Source: Oscillospiraceae bacterium (GTDB lineage Bacteria > Bacillota > Clostridia > Oscillospirales > Oscillospiraceae). Taken from it: DNA of 43,479 bases. The translations under genes and the position numbers were made by a program. Shown piece after piece: positions 1 through 7,363 of this stretch. Position 1 is the first letter of the stretch. Each line of letters starts with the position of its first letter. Location of the stretch: NCBI GenBank assembly GCA_021201735.1, contig JAJQEJ010000014.1, positions 1 to 43,479 of the forward strand, written 5' to 3'. The notes below the pieces were generated by a model. The model saw only the letters and a list, made by a program, of their open reading frames with translations. It ran no database searches and had not been told where the DNA came from.

Positions 1-3000
1 GCTGTGTCTCGCTCCAGCCAATGAACACCACATCCACACCGCTATCCTGCGCGTGGGTCGGGATCGTCGTGCTGTTGAGCGCATGGGTACCCGTCAGCAC
101 GTTCATGTCAGTAGCGGGGCCGTCGTTGTTACCGCCGTTCGTGTGGTAAGTCACGGTGTACTTTGTCTCATAAATATCCGCTGTGCCATTGCTGTTTTGA
201 TCGTAGCCCCACACTGCGTAAACCGTGGTACTGGCAGAGACAGTGATACTCGTCACAATATCGCCAGGCAGGCTGTCGGTTGCACCCAAAATGTTCGTGT
301 GCTGGGAGGTGCTCCAGCCCACGAACAGCACGTCCACGCCGTTGTCCTGCGCGTGGGTCGGGATGGTGCTGCTCAGGGTATAAGAGCCCGGAAGGACATT
401 TTCGGTTGCGGGAAGACTGGATGCAATCCCCCCATTCCCGTCATAGATGATATCCACCCACATAGTGGGATCCTTTATCCACTGGGCATACAGGGTTACA
501 TTGGATGTTGGGGTGAAACTGCCTCCCACACTGTAGGATACGCCATTTCCATCAGCCTGCGTATTCCATGCATCAAACAGATACCCATACGGCGCTGTGA
601 ATCCGTTGCCAGGCAGGGTATAGCTTCCCCCCATCTGTACACTGTCCGCCGCCATTGTGCCGGTACCGCCGTTGGCGTCGAATGTAATGAGATAATACTG
701 CGTCAGATCGACCCATATAGCATAAAGGGTCAAACCTTTTGTGATGGTATAGCTGGCATTTTCTGCGTAGTCATCACCGGTTCCGTCCGCTTTTGTATTC
801 CATTTTAGAAAATACCAATTGGATGGCGTGGAAAACCCGGCGGAAGTGGTGGTTGCTGTCGTGATAGTTGGAGTCCCCGTACTTCCTGTATAGTCATAAA
901 AATTCGGCTCCGAGGTACTATTATTCGCTATGTAGGTGACCGCATAAGGGCCACAGTAGTTAATGTTGTCATTGTCCAGCAATGCGCCGTCAAAGTCTGT
1001 CATGCTCATGTAACCGGAATTTAACATATCACTGTAGTTGGTCGGCGGAGCATATGTCTTTTGTGATGTATTGCCACTGAAGACTGTATCCGTTGCGATA
1101 GTAAGCCCAACGTACGCAGAGGAACTGATCGGGTTTGCATAATCATAGTAAGCGGTCCAAATACCGCCGCCATCATAAACTGCTGTATTGTTGATAATTT
1201 CAGTACCGCTTGAGCAGTCTAACTCAAGGCTCCACCCAGAGGACCAGTAATTATCGTATCCACCATATATTCCACCGCCATAGTCTGCATTATTGCCGCT
1301 GACTTCACAGGCAGTAAACATTATAAAGCCAGTACCACGACTTGCATCAAGCGCCAATCCGCCGCCGTAGGTCGCCGAATTGTTTATAACGGTTGTATTC
1401 GTAAAGACAGCGCTACCGCCATCCCCTTCAGAATCATATGCGCCACCGTAGTCACCCGCGGTATTCCCGCTGAATTCACAATCATTCGCAAAAAAGCCGC
1501 CACCGCTGGTCTGATGGACGCCGCCGCCATTGTATGCCGCCTCGTTGTTCATCACTTTACAGTTATTGAGCTCTCCATAACTATAATCAGTTGTAAACCC
1601 GCCGCCGTCGTAAGCGGCTTTATTGTAGCTTATTTCGGTGTCATATATGTACATGCTTTGACTATTTACACCACCGCCATAGTTAGCCTCATTGTGCGTA
1701 ACGACGCAGTTGCGCATTTCATAACACATTCCATAAAATCCGCCGCCAGCGCCTGCTGTGTTATAGCTAATCTCGCAATCAGATACATAGAAAACATTAT
1801 ACAGACCGCCACCTATGTTTGCCGTATTATTCGTGATTTTGCCGCCAATTACTTGCGTATAACCGTTACTATACACGCCGCCGCCATAGATCGCGCTGCA
1901 ATTTTGTATTGCGGCGCTGCCATTCATCGTCACGGTAGTGCTGCTGCTGCTGCTCCCACTGCGTAAATACAGTCCACCACCATAATACGCGTAACACTCT
2001 TCTATGGTCGCGCCATCGTCCATTACAAGGGAACCACCAGCGTCAACAATCACGCCGCCGCCGCCGCTGGTTCCGGTATTGGTTCCCTCCAGCGTAATGT
2101 CCTTTAATGTCAGGGTCCCGGCTACCCATAGATGCCGGGCAACATTATAGGTGGTTGACGTCGTCCCCGCCACAGCCGTCTGGGTAATGGTCTTAATGCT
2201 GGTTGCCGAATCGTAGGAGGTCAGGGTGATGTCATACCCGGCGGGGATGGTGACATATTTATTTGTTGCAGTGATATTGGCGCTCATATCGGTGTCGTCT
2301 GCTAGGGCGTAAATGGAATAGCTTCCCGCTGTGGTGCAAAGGTCCACCGCTTCGCTGAGGTATTGCGTTGCGCCTAAATAGGTGTCGCTGCTATCGTAAA
2401 CTTTATACTTCGCGATAGCTACACCGGTATAGTTGATGTTGTCGTTATCCAATAGAAGACCGTTAAAGGGATTGGTCACGCGGTTTGTAAAATCCAAATA
2501 GTTATTAGGCGCGGCATACGTAGCACTCGCTGTGTTGCCGGTGACCACTGCGGTGCCGCCGATACTGATGTTTGAATACTTGGCAGTACTGACCGGGTTA
2601 CTGTACTGATAATCTTCCGTGTAGATACCACCGCCAGTTACTGCCGCAGTGTTTCCGGTGATAGTGCCGCCAGTTATGGTGAGTGCACTTCCGCCGTAAA
2701 GATACACACCGCCGCCATTTCTGTTGGCTGTATTATCGGTGATGGCGCCGCTGGTCATGGTGTGTGAATAGTCATTAATATATACACCGCCGCCATCATA
2801 TGAAGCCTCATTCTTGGTAATGACACAATTAGTCATGTCATTCCACATTCCGTAATATCCGCCGCCGAAGGTTGCTTTGTTGTAGCTAATCTCGCAATCA
2901 GATATAACCCCGGCGTTATATAAGCCACCGCCATTCGTTGCTGTATTGTTGGTGATTTTGCCGCCGATAATGGTAGTGTTAGAATTGGGGTTATACACGC

Positions 3001-4375
3001 CGCCACCATTTGTTGCACTGCAGTTTTGTATCACGGCGTTGCTGTCCAGAGTATAGGTTATGAGACCGCCAAGACACAAGCCACCACCGCTATACGCGGA
3101 ACAGCTTTGTATAGTGGCACCATCGTTCATTACAAAGGAACCGACGGCATACACGCCACCACCACGATATGCATAACAATTCTGTATGGTGGCACCATCA
3201 TTCATCTCCAGGGTACCGGAGGAGCCGATAGACACACCGCCGCCGCCAGTTCCGGTTCCCGTGTTGGTGCCCTCCAGGGTAATGTTTGTTAATCTTAGTG
3301 TGCCGATTGCAGTGAAATGTCTGGCACTATTATCGGAAGTTCCCGTCCCACAAACCGCCGTTTGCGTAATGGTTCTGATACTGGTTGTCGAGTCGGAGGT
3401 CAGTGTGATGTCATACCCGGAGGGGATGGTGATATATTTATTTGTAGCAGTGATATTGGCGCTCATGTCAGGGTCATCCGCATAGGCGGTGATGGTGCAT
3501 GCCACACCGGAAATACAATATGAAACCGCCGTTTCCAGATCGTCGGTTGTACCCAGTACCGCTCCAGTCAGCGTTCTTGTCACAATGTAACTTGCACCCG
3601 CTCCAGTCGGCATAATACCCAGCGGGTTGCGCATGCCGCCGTTGATATCCAACACCGCGGTATTCGTGGTGATCGTGATGGGGGCGGTAAAGGCATTCGT
3701 CCATGTCAACAGATCAAGGGCAAACATGTTATCCCCCACAATGCCCGCCATGGGCAGGAGGTATTCAATGCCGCCCACGGTCTGGCTGGCTAGGCCGACG
3801 ATATAGTCGCCCGGCACTAGATTGGAAAAGGTATAGGTGCCGTTTGCGTCCGTGACTTCGCTCTGGAGCACCGTTGTGGTGTCGTCCGCCTGATACAGGT
3901 CGACCGTGATACCCTGAATGGATGACTCGGTGGCGTCATAGATGCCGTCGCCCATTGTGGTATTGTTATCCAGCCAAATGACGCCGCTGATGCTGTTTGT
4001 ATAGTTTGTTGTTGTCTGCGCGGACGATCCCTCCGTCTCTTCCCCGGCAGTTGCCGCATCCCCGGCTTCCGTGCCCGGGTTGCTCTCTTCCGGCTCGGCG
4101 CTCTCTTCCGGCGCAACGCTCTCCTCCGGCGCAGCACTCTCCTCCGGCGCAGCGGTCTCCTCTCCCCCGGAAGATGCCTGTCCATCTGGAGATTCCTCTG
4201 CGGCAGTTTCCTCGTCGCCTGTGCCGCTCCCTGTCCCTGTCATTTCTTCCGTGACGGCGGTGCCGTCATCCTCTACGCCGTCGGCAAGTGCCACTGTTGA
4301 TACCATCCCCATGACCAGCACGATAGCAAGCATCAGCGCAAGAACCCGGTACAATTTCTTATGTAATCTCATCAT
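1..4375 (-). CDS. Giant secreted beta-helix surface protein (adhesin-like), 3' end outside window
   Basis: The reading frame stays open from an ATG at 4375 to the left edge, giving at least 1,458 residues; the C-terminus is not seen. Residues 1-31 are a signal peptide ending VALA before Asp32. A Glu/Pro/Ser/Ala-rich stretch with repeated PEES units follows. About residue 130 begins an SdrD/Cna-B-like beta domain (ISGVIWLDNN, later GTYTFSNLVPGDY). Then come two long blocks of right-handed beta-helix repeats of the type ITNNTATNGGGLYN and CEISYNKA. The last part holds four Listeria-Bacteroides (Flg_new, PF09479) repeats, recognised by FDANGGTG and LYAQW. A second ATG lies at 4372. The gene follows the small membrane gene by 53 bp and probably belongs to the same operon. 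Function is inferred as adhesion or cell-surface display; no cell-wall anchor can be assessed because the end is missing. Confidence 0.9.
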   Translation of the reverse strand, partial: MMRLHKKLYRVLALMLAIVLVMGMVSTVALADGVEDDGTAVTEEMTGTGSGTGDEETAAEESPDGQASSGGEETAAPEESAAPEESVAPEESAEPEESNPGTEAGDAATAGEETEGSSAQTTTNYTNSISGVIWLDNNTTMGDGIYDATESSIQGITVDLYQADDTTTVLQSEVTDANGTYTFSNLVPGDYIVGLASQTVGGIEYLLPMAGIVGDNMFALDLLTWTNAFTAPITITTNTAVLDINGGMRNPLGIMPTGAGASYIVTRTLTGAVLGTTDDLETAVSYCISGVACTITAYADDPDMSANITATNKYITIPSGYDITLTSDSTTSIRTITQTAVCGTGTSDNSARHFTAIGTLRLTNITLEGTNTGTGTGGGGVSIGSSGTLEMNDGATIQNCYAYRGGGVYAVGSFVMNDGATIQSCSAYSGGGLCLGGLITYTLDSNAVIQNCSATNGGGVYNPNSNTTIIGGKITNNTATNGGGLYNAGVISDCEISYNKATFGGGYYGMWNDMTNCVITKNEASYDGGGVYINDYSHTMTSGAITDNTANRNGGGVYLYGGSALTITGGTITGNTAAVTGGGIYTEDYQYSNPVSTAKYSNISIGGTAVVTGNTASATYAAPNNYLDFTNRVTNPFNGLLLDNDNINYTGVAIAKYKVYDSSDTYLGATQYLSEAVDLCTTAGSYSIYALADDTDMSANITATNKYVTIPAGYDITLTSYDSATSIKTITQTAVAGTTSTTYNVARHLWVAGTLTLKDITLEGTNTGTSGGGGVIVDAGGSLVMDDGATIEECYAYYGGGLYLRSGSSSSSTTVTMNGSAAIQNCSAIYGGGVYSNGYTQVIGGKITNNTANIGGGLYNVFYVSDCEISYNTAGAGGGFYGMCYEMRNCVVTHNEANYGGGVNSQSMYIYDTEISYNKAAYDGGGFTTDYSYGELNNCKVMNNEAAYNGGGVHQTSGGGFFANDCEFSGNTAGDYGGAYDSEGDGGSAVFTNTTVINNSATYGGGLALDASRGTGFIMFTACEVSGNNADYGGGIYGGYDNYWSSGWSLELDCSSGTEIINNTAVYDGGGIWTAYYDYANPISSSAYVGLTIATDTVFSGNTSQKTYAPPTNYSDMLNSGYMSMTDFDGALLDNDNINYCGPYAVTYIANNSTSEPNFYDYTGSTGTPTITTATTTSAGFSTPSNWYFLKWNTKADGTGDDYAENASYTITKGLTLYAIWVDLTQYYLITFDANGGTGTMAADSVQMGGSYTLPGNGFTAPYGYLFDAWNTQADGNGVSYSVGGSFTPTSNVTLYAQWIKDPTMWVDIIYDGNGGIASSLPATENVLPGSYTLSSTIPTHAQDNGVDVLFVGWSTSQHTNILGATDSLPGDIVTSITVSASTTVYAVWGYDQNSNGTADIYETKYTVTYHTNGGNNDGPATDMNVLTGTHALNSTTIPTHAQDSGVDVVFIGWSETQ
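1993..2303 (-). repeat. Internal duplication, copy 2, in the beta-helix gene
   Basis: This is the second copy of the header module (DDTDMSANITATNKY through MDDGATIEEC), preceding the second beta-helix block. The phrases ATNKYVTIPAGYDITLTS and LEGTNTGT recur almost unchanged in both copies, so each helix block seems to be built from the same header-plus-helix unit. Confidence 0.8.
3175..3482 (-). repeat. Internal duplication, copy 1, in the beta-helix gene
   Basis: This stretch encodes a module running from DDPDMSANITATNKY to MNDGATIQNC and introduces the first beta-helix block. It is closely similar, in both DNA and protein, to 1993-2303. The best conserved DNA is at 3401-3475 against 2221-2300, where only scattered changes are seen. 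It marks an ancient tandem duplication of the header plus helix unit. Confidence 0.8.
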
Positions 4376-4428
4376 TTTTATCCTGTCTTCCCTTCTATCT
4401 CATCCTATTTGAAAACATCTTTTTCCCT

Positions 4429-4584
4429 CTAAAACTTCGCTATGATATTCTGCGCCGGTCGCCGGTGCACCGCCCCAAGGCCGTCGATTTCCTTCAGCCT
4501 TGCGCGGGTATAGCGTTTGATAGATATGCCCGCCACCATGATCCCCACGAAAACTGCGATGGAGACCACATTGATTACTTCCAT
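4429..4584 (-). CDS. Small single-pass membrane protein (51 aa)
   Basis: The ATG at 4584 is preceded by AGGAGG with 8-nt spacing, so this start is preferred over an in-frame ATG at 4614 that lacks such a site. The peptide has one hydrophobic segment (VVSIAVFVGIMVAGISI, about residues 4-20) followed by a basic, presumably cytoplasmic tail (KRYTRARLKEIDGLG). Its start overlaps the last codons of the upstream two-module protein gene by 10 nt, suggesting translational coupling, and it lies 53 bp ahead of the giant beta-helix gene. I do not recognise the family. Its place between two surface-protein genes suggests an accessory role in their export or anchoring, which is inference only. Confidence 0.7.
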   Translation of the reverse strand: MEVINVVSIAVFVGIMVAGISIKRYTRARLKEIDGLGAVHRRPAQNIIAKF

Positions 4585-6032
4585 AACCTTTTCCTCCTCT
4601 TTTCTCGGTACCATCTGAGTACTTTAACATCAGGCACCAGTATCGCGATGAACACCGCCGCCGCGACGACACTGGCCGCACCCATCACGACATACAGCCT
4701 GCCATCCAGAAGGCTCTGCTGTTCCGGCACAACCAGAGGCGCAGGCATGTCTGCTACCTCAATGTGCTCCGGTTGTTCCACCGGGACATCCGCCGCAAGG
4801 GGCATCGGCGGCTCCGCCAAGGTCAGCTCTTCGCCCGTGCGCTCGGCCACATCATATGTACGCGCCGGTTTTGGTTTGTCCGCGGCGGCGTATGTACGGC
4901 CTGCTACGGGACTGCTGACCACTGCCGGTACCGGCGGCTCCGGCTCGTCCCGCGCAGAAGATGTGGCCGGGTTTTCCGCATCGGGCAAAACTTCGGGTTC
5001 TACCGGCACATCAGGCACGCTCATTTCCTCCTCCTGCTCAGCCGGGTTTTGAGGGGGCACCTCTTCCGCGGCCAGTTCAGGTGCATGCGTGGCACCAAAC
5101 GGTTTCGGCGATGCCGATGCTTCTGGCACCTGCGGGCTCGGCTCTGGCTCTATGTCTGGTTCTGGTTCTGGTGACGATTCCGTCTCCGACGCGACGATGT
5201 ACAGCGTCACTGAAAATTCTGCTCCCTCCCCCTCCGGTGCCATAATTTCTCCGGGGTAACACGCGGCAACGGTTAGTTCATACGTTGCATCTGGCAACGC
5301 TATGACCGCGTCCAGCCCCCGCAATGCATAGAGCATGCCCGCAATCTCTTCATTTGTCCCCACATCATACGCGGACAGCTCCATCTGCGATAACAGCACA
5401 TCAGACAGGGTCCCGTCGGCAATGTACTGCGCGGCGGCGTCCTCCTCCATCTCAATACCGGGGCGGTACCAGACATAAAATTGACTGCCCTCACCGCCAT
5501 ACCACTCATAGGATGCAAAACCATCCGGTGCTTCCGGTATGCTTACCTCCGGTGCCAGTATGTTGACCGTCACGGACAGTGATACTTCCTCCATGCTCTC
5601 GCCGTCGGGCGGATCGACTGTCACCGTAATGTCGTATGATTCGCCCCCCAATGCCTCAATTGCGTCTACGCCCTGCAAAGCGTATGTGATGCCGCCATCC
5701 AGCTCGCCCGTTTCCATGTTATACGCGGATAGCGCAAGTTCGGAATCCAGCACATCATATAATATTCCATCCGAGATGTACTGTGCCACGTCCTCCTCCG
5801 ACAGGTCTAACTCCGGACGGTATATGAGGTAATAGCAGCCGCTCTCAATCGCCTCGTCCGCGTCATCCAGAGAATGCTCCATCACATGCCACGCTTGCAG
5901 GGCAAACCCATCCGGCGGCTCCATATCATCCGCCCTGACTTGCATGGGAGCAATCAAAATGACACTGATTGCAACAGCAAGCAGAATCGAAAGACCCTCT
6001 ACCGGACAGCGCCTGCGTTTCCTTCTCCGTAT
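4575..6032 (-). CDS. Membrane-anchored surface protein with two tandem extracellular modules
   Basis: Unrecognised family. With the start placed at ATA (6030-6032) the product is 485 aa. It begins with a basic n-region (RRRKRRR), a hydrophobic core (LSILLAVAISVILIAP) and a likely cleavage site VRA before Asp. Two homologous modules of about 110-120 residues follow, sharing the patterns PDGFA, YRP, QYI-DG-L-DVL, LSAY, YAL-G-DA and a final beta-rich stretch. A Pro/Glu-rich linker of about 150 residues leads to one C-terminal membrane helix (VVMGAASVVAAAVFIAIL) and a basic tail (REKRRKRLWK). No ATG, GTG or TTG gives a full signal peptide in this frame; the first TTG (5957) would cut it off. ATA has a Shine-Dalgarno (GGGAGGTGG) 7 nt upstream. 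First gene of the surface operon. Confidence 0.8.
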   Translation of the reverse strand: MRRRKRRRCPVEGLSILLAVAISVILIAPMQVRADDMEPPDGFALQAWHVMEHSLDDADEAIESGCYYLIYRPELDLSEEDVAQYISDGILYDVLDSELALSAYNMETGELDGGITYALQGVDAIEALGGESYDITVTVDPPDGESMEEVSLSVTVNILAPEVSIPEAPDGFASYEWYGGEGSQFYVWYRPGIEMEEDAAAQYIADGTLSDVLLSQMELSAYDVGTNEEIAGMLYALRGLDAVIALPDATYELTVAACYPGEIMAPEGEGAEFSVTLYIVASETESSPEPEPDIEPEPSPQVPEASASPKPFGATHAPELAAEEVPPQNPAEQEEEMSVPDVPVEPEVLPDAENPATSSARDEPEPPVPAVVSSPVAGRTYAAADKPKPARTYDVAERTGEELTLAEPPMPLAADVPVEQPEHIEVADMPAPLVVPEQQSLLDGRLYVVMGAASVVAAAVFIAILVPDVKVLRWYREKRRKRLWK

Positions 6033-6082
6033 GATACGACCACCTCCCCCTATGCAGCACGCGCCACATTTGTTTGTAATGT

Positions 6083-6146
6083 ATCATATTTTCTCTTCTC
6101 TGTGCCGGATCACTTGTAAACGGACAAAATTCACCCGCAAACGACA
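6083..6146 (-). promoter_or_regulatory. Candidate LytTR-controlled promoter of the surface operon
   Basis: Read on the minus strand, CGTTTG at 6143-6138 and CGTTTA at 6122-6117 lie 21 bp apart in the same orientation, two helical turns. The second copy, in context TCCGTTTAC, fits the LytTR/AgrA box consensus at 8 of 9 positions; the first is weaker. A good -10 (TATGAT, 6088-6083) follows without a recognisable -35, as expected for an activator-dependent promoter. The start point would be near 6076, giving a leader of roughly 44 nt before the proposed ATA start. Regulator identity is inferred from the adjacent LytTR gene. Confidence 0.45.
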
Positions 6147-6156
6147 TTTTGAGTAT

Positions 6157-6189
6157 AAAAAAAGACCCGTATAGTGTACTATACAAGTC
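6157..6189 (-). terminator. Rho-independent terminator of the LytTR gene
   Basis: An 11-bp stem (6164-6174 with 6179-6189, two G-U pairs in RNA) with a 4-nt loop is followed on the minus strand by seven T residues (6163-6157). It lies 10 bp after the LytTR stop codon, so the regulator and the surface operon are separate transcription units. Confidence 0.85.
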
Positions 6190-6199
6190 CAGTTTCAAT

Positions 6200-6901
6200 C
6201 TATGATCCTGTTGCTGTCTTTATTGTGTCCCAGTAACTCCGCCCGACCGGCAGTGTTACGCCACCGGCCAGTTCAACTTCCTTTCTGCTCACTTTTCGGA
6301 TGCTGCTTTTTGCCACGAGAAAGGAGCGGTGTATTCGTAAAAATCCGTGCCCTAAAAGGGCCTCCTCTACCTTGCCAAGCGTCGAGTAGAATTCAAAGGA
6401 TTCGTTTTGATAATACACCGTCAGGATGTAATCCTTGACTTCAAAATATCGGATATCCTCTACCGGAATGATGCGGCTTTCACCGGCGCAGGAAACCGTG
6501 ATGACCTCTTGTTTCTTCTTCTGTATCCGCGCTGCCGCATCCAGAAATATCTTTTCGAACCTGCGCTCGTCCGTATCTTCTTTTACCAAATAATGGAACG
6601 CGTGCACATCGAACGCTTGCAGCATGTGCGCTTTTGATACGGTCAGAAAAATGACCGCGGTTTCTGCCCCATTCGCCTGCAGTGTGTCCGCTACCTCAAT
6701 CCCTTTCATCCCGGGCATGTTGATATCCAGGTACAACAAATCAGGACGCCTTGCGACATCCTCCATATCAAACAGCAGCGCTTCCCCTGTGCTGTATACC
6801 TGTACGTCTACAGACAGATCGTGCTTCTTTGCAAGCTGTGTTACAAAATCCGCGCATTTTGTGCTGATTTCTAATTCATCATCACATACGGCAATTTTCA
6901 T
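6200..6901 (-). CDS. LytTR-family response regulator
   Basis: A 233-aa AgrA/LytR-type regulator. The receiver domain has the acidic pair (CDDE, residues 7-8) and the phospho-acceptor Asp59 in YLDINMPG. The C-terminal LytTR DNA-binding domain (about 138-232) shows IRYFEVKDYIL, FLRIHRSFLVA and VTLPVGRSY. The start is taken at 6901 (MKIAVCDDE); 6913 (MDSEM) is possible, and neither has a strong ribosome site. The frame extends upstream to 7075, but that lies ahead of the predicted transcription start near 7069, so it cannot be the start. No histidine kinase is encoded nearby, so it is an orphan here. It is the likely activator of the surface operon downstream. Confidence 0.9.
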   Translation of the reverse strand: MKIAVCDDELEISTKCADFVTQLAKKHDLSVDVQVYSTGEALLFDMEDVARRPDLLYLDINMPGMKGIEVADTLQANGAETAVIFLTVSKAHMLQAFDVHAFHYLVKEDTDERRFEKIFLDAAARIQKKKQEVITVSCAGESRIIPVEDIRYFEVKDYILTVYYQNESFEFYSTLGKVEEALLGHGFLRIHRSFLVAKSSIRKVSRKEVELAGGVTLPVGRSYWDTIKTATGS

Positions 6902-6985
6902 CTCGCTATCCATGCCTTTCTGTTGCTGTGATAAAAAATACGATTCGCCCCCAAAAAAAACTTTCGGGAACATCTGGCGCACATT

Positions 6986-7009
6986 GTTGACTTTAGGCAC
7001 CATGCTTGA
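6986..7009 (+). repeat. Left arm of a 24-bp inverted repeat flanking the LytTR promoter region
   Basis: This arm starts GTTGACTTTA and ends ATGCTTGA, and matches the reverse complement of 7082-7105 at 21 of 24 positions. It contains a -35-like TTGACT (6987-6992) facing right, but the -10 position 17 bp further (7010-7015, ATAGGA) is not a promoter element. It lies in the transcribed leader of the LytTR gene. Confidence 0.85.
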
Positions 7010-7075
7010 ATAGGAACGCGAGGCACAATACTTTGTATAATATTTACAGATAAATACAATATGTATATATTTCAT

Positions 7076-7104
7076 ATTTTATCAAGCATAGTGTTTAAAG
7101 TCAA
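7076..7104 (-). promoter_or_regulatory. Sigma-A-type promoter of the LytTR gene
   Basis: TTGACT (7104-7099), a 17-bp spacer and TAAAAT (7081-7076) on the minus strand, predicting a start near 7069 and a leader of about 155-170 nt. The -35 and spacer lie in the right inverted-repeat arm, while the -10 lies almost wholly in the segment between the arms. Confidence 0.75.
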
Positions 7105-7105
7105 C
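7082..7105 (-). repeat. Right arm of the 24-bp inverted repeat, containing the LytTR -35 box
   Basis: Read on the minus strand it starts GTTGACTTTA and ends ATGCTTGA. It carries the TTGACT -35 box and the whole 17-bp spacer of the LytTR promoter. The -10 lies just inside the 72-bp segment between the arms. No target-site duplication flanks the pair. Confidence 0.85.
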
Positions 7106-7260
7106 CTCTCTAGCAAAAAAATATGGGGGGTTTTACATCCGTTCCCATTGATTTTGCTTTTGCACCACATCGCAGCTGCTATCGCGAACAAATTTAAGCA
7201 CAGAAAAACAGCAGGAATGCCACGATCCTTTTCTGCATCATTGCGCTGCAGGAGACCATC

Positions 7261-7308
7261 GTTAAACAGTTAACTTTTATTTACATTGCGTTGGTATCCT
7301 GCTAGAAT
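7261..7308 (+). promoter_or_regulatory. Promoter and dyad upstream of the SDR gene
   Basis: TTTACA (7280-7285), a 17-bp spacer and TAGAAT (7303-7308) form a sigma-A-type promoter, start near 7315. A short dyad, GTTAA-4nt-TTAAC (7261-7274), sits just upstream of the -35 and could be an operator. The stretch 7106-7260 holds nothing else I recognise. Confidence 0.65.
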
Positions 7309-7363
7309 AAGCAGAGGACGTCCGTTGAACTGCCCAGTTTATTTTCGAAAGAAGGAACCCGTG

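Noticed and set aside
53-3523. Several plus-strand open frames, including one of about 250 codons, opposite the beta-helix gene.
   Set aside because: They are antisense shadows of a low-complexity repetitive gene: no ribosome sites, unnatural composition, and the minus frame has a signal peptide and recognisable domains.
6986-7105. Whole inverted-repeat segment as a 120-bp MITE.
   Set aside because: No target-site duplication flanks it, and the promoter placement fits a switch or operator better. Not excluded without a genome search.
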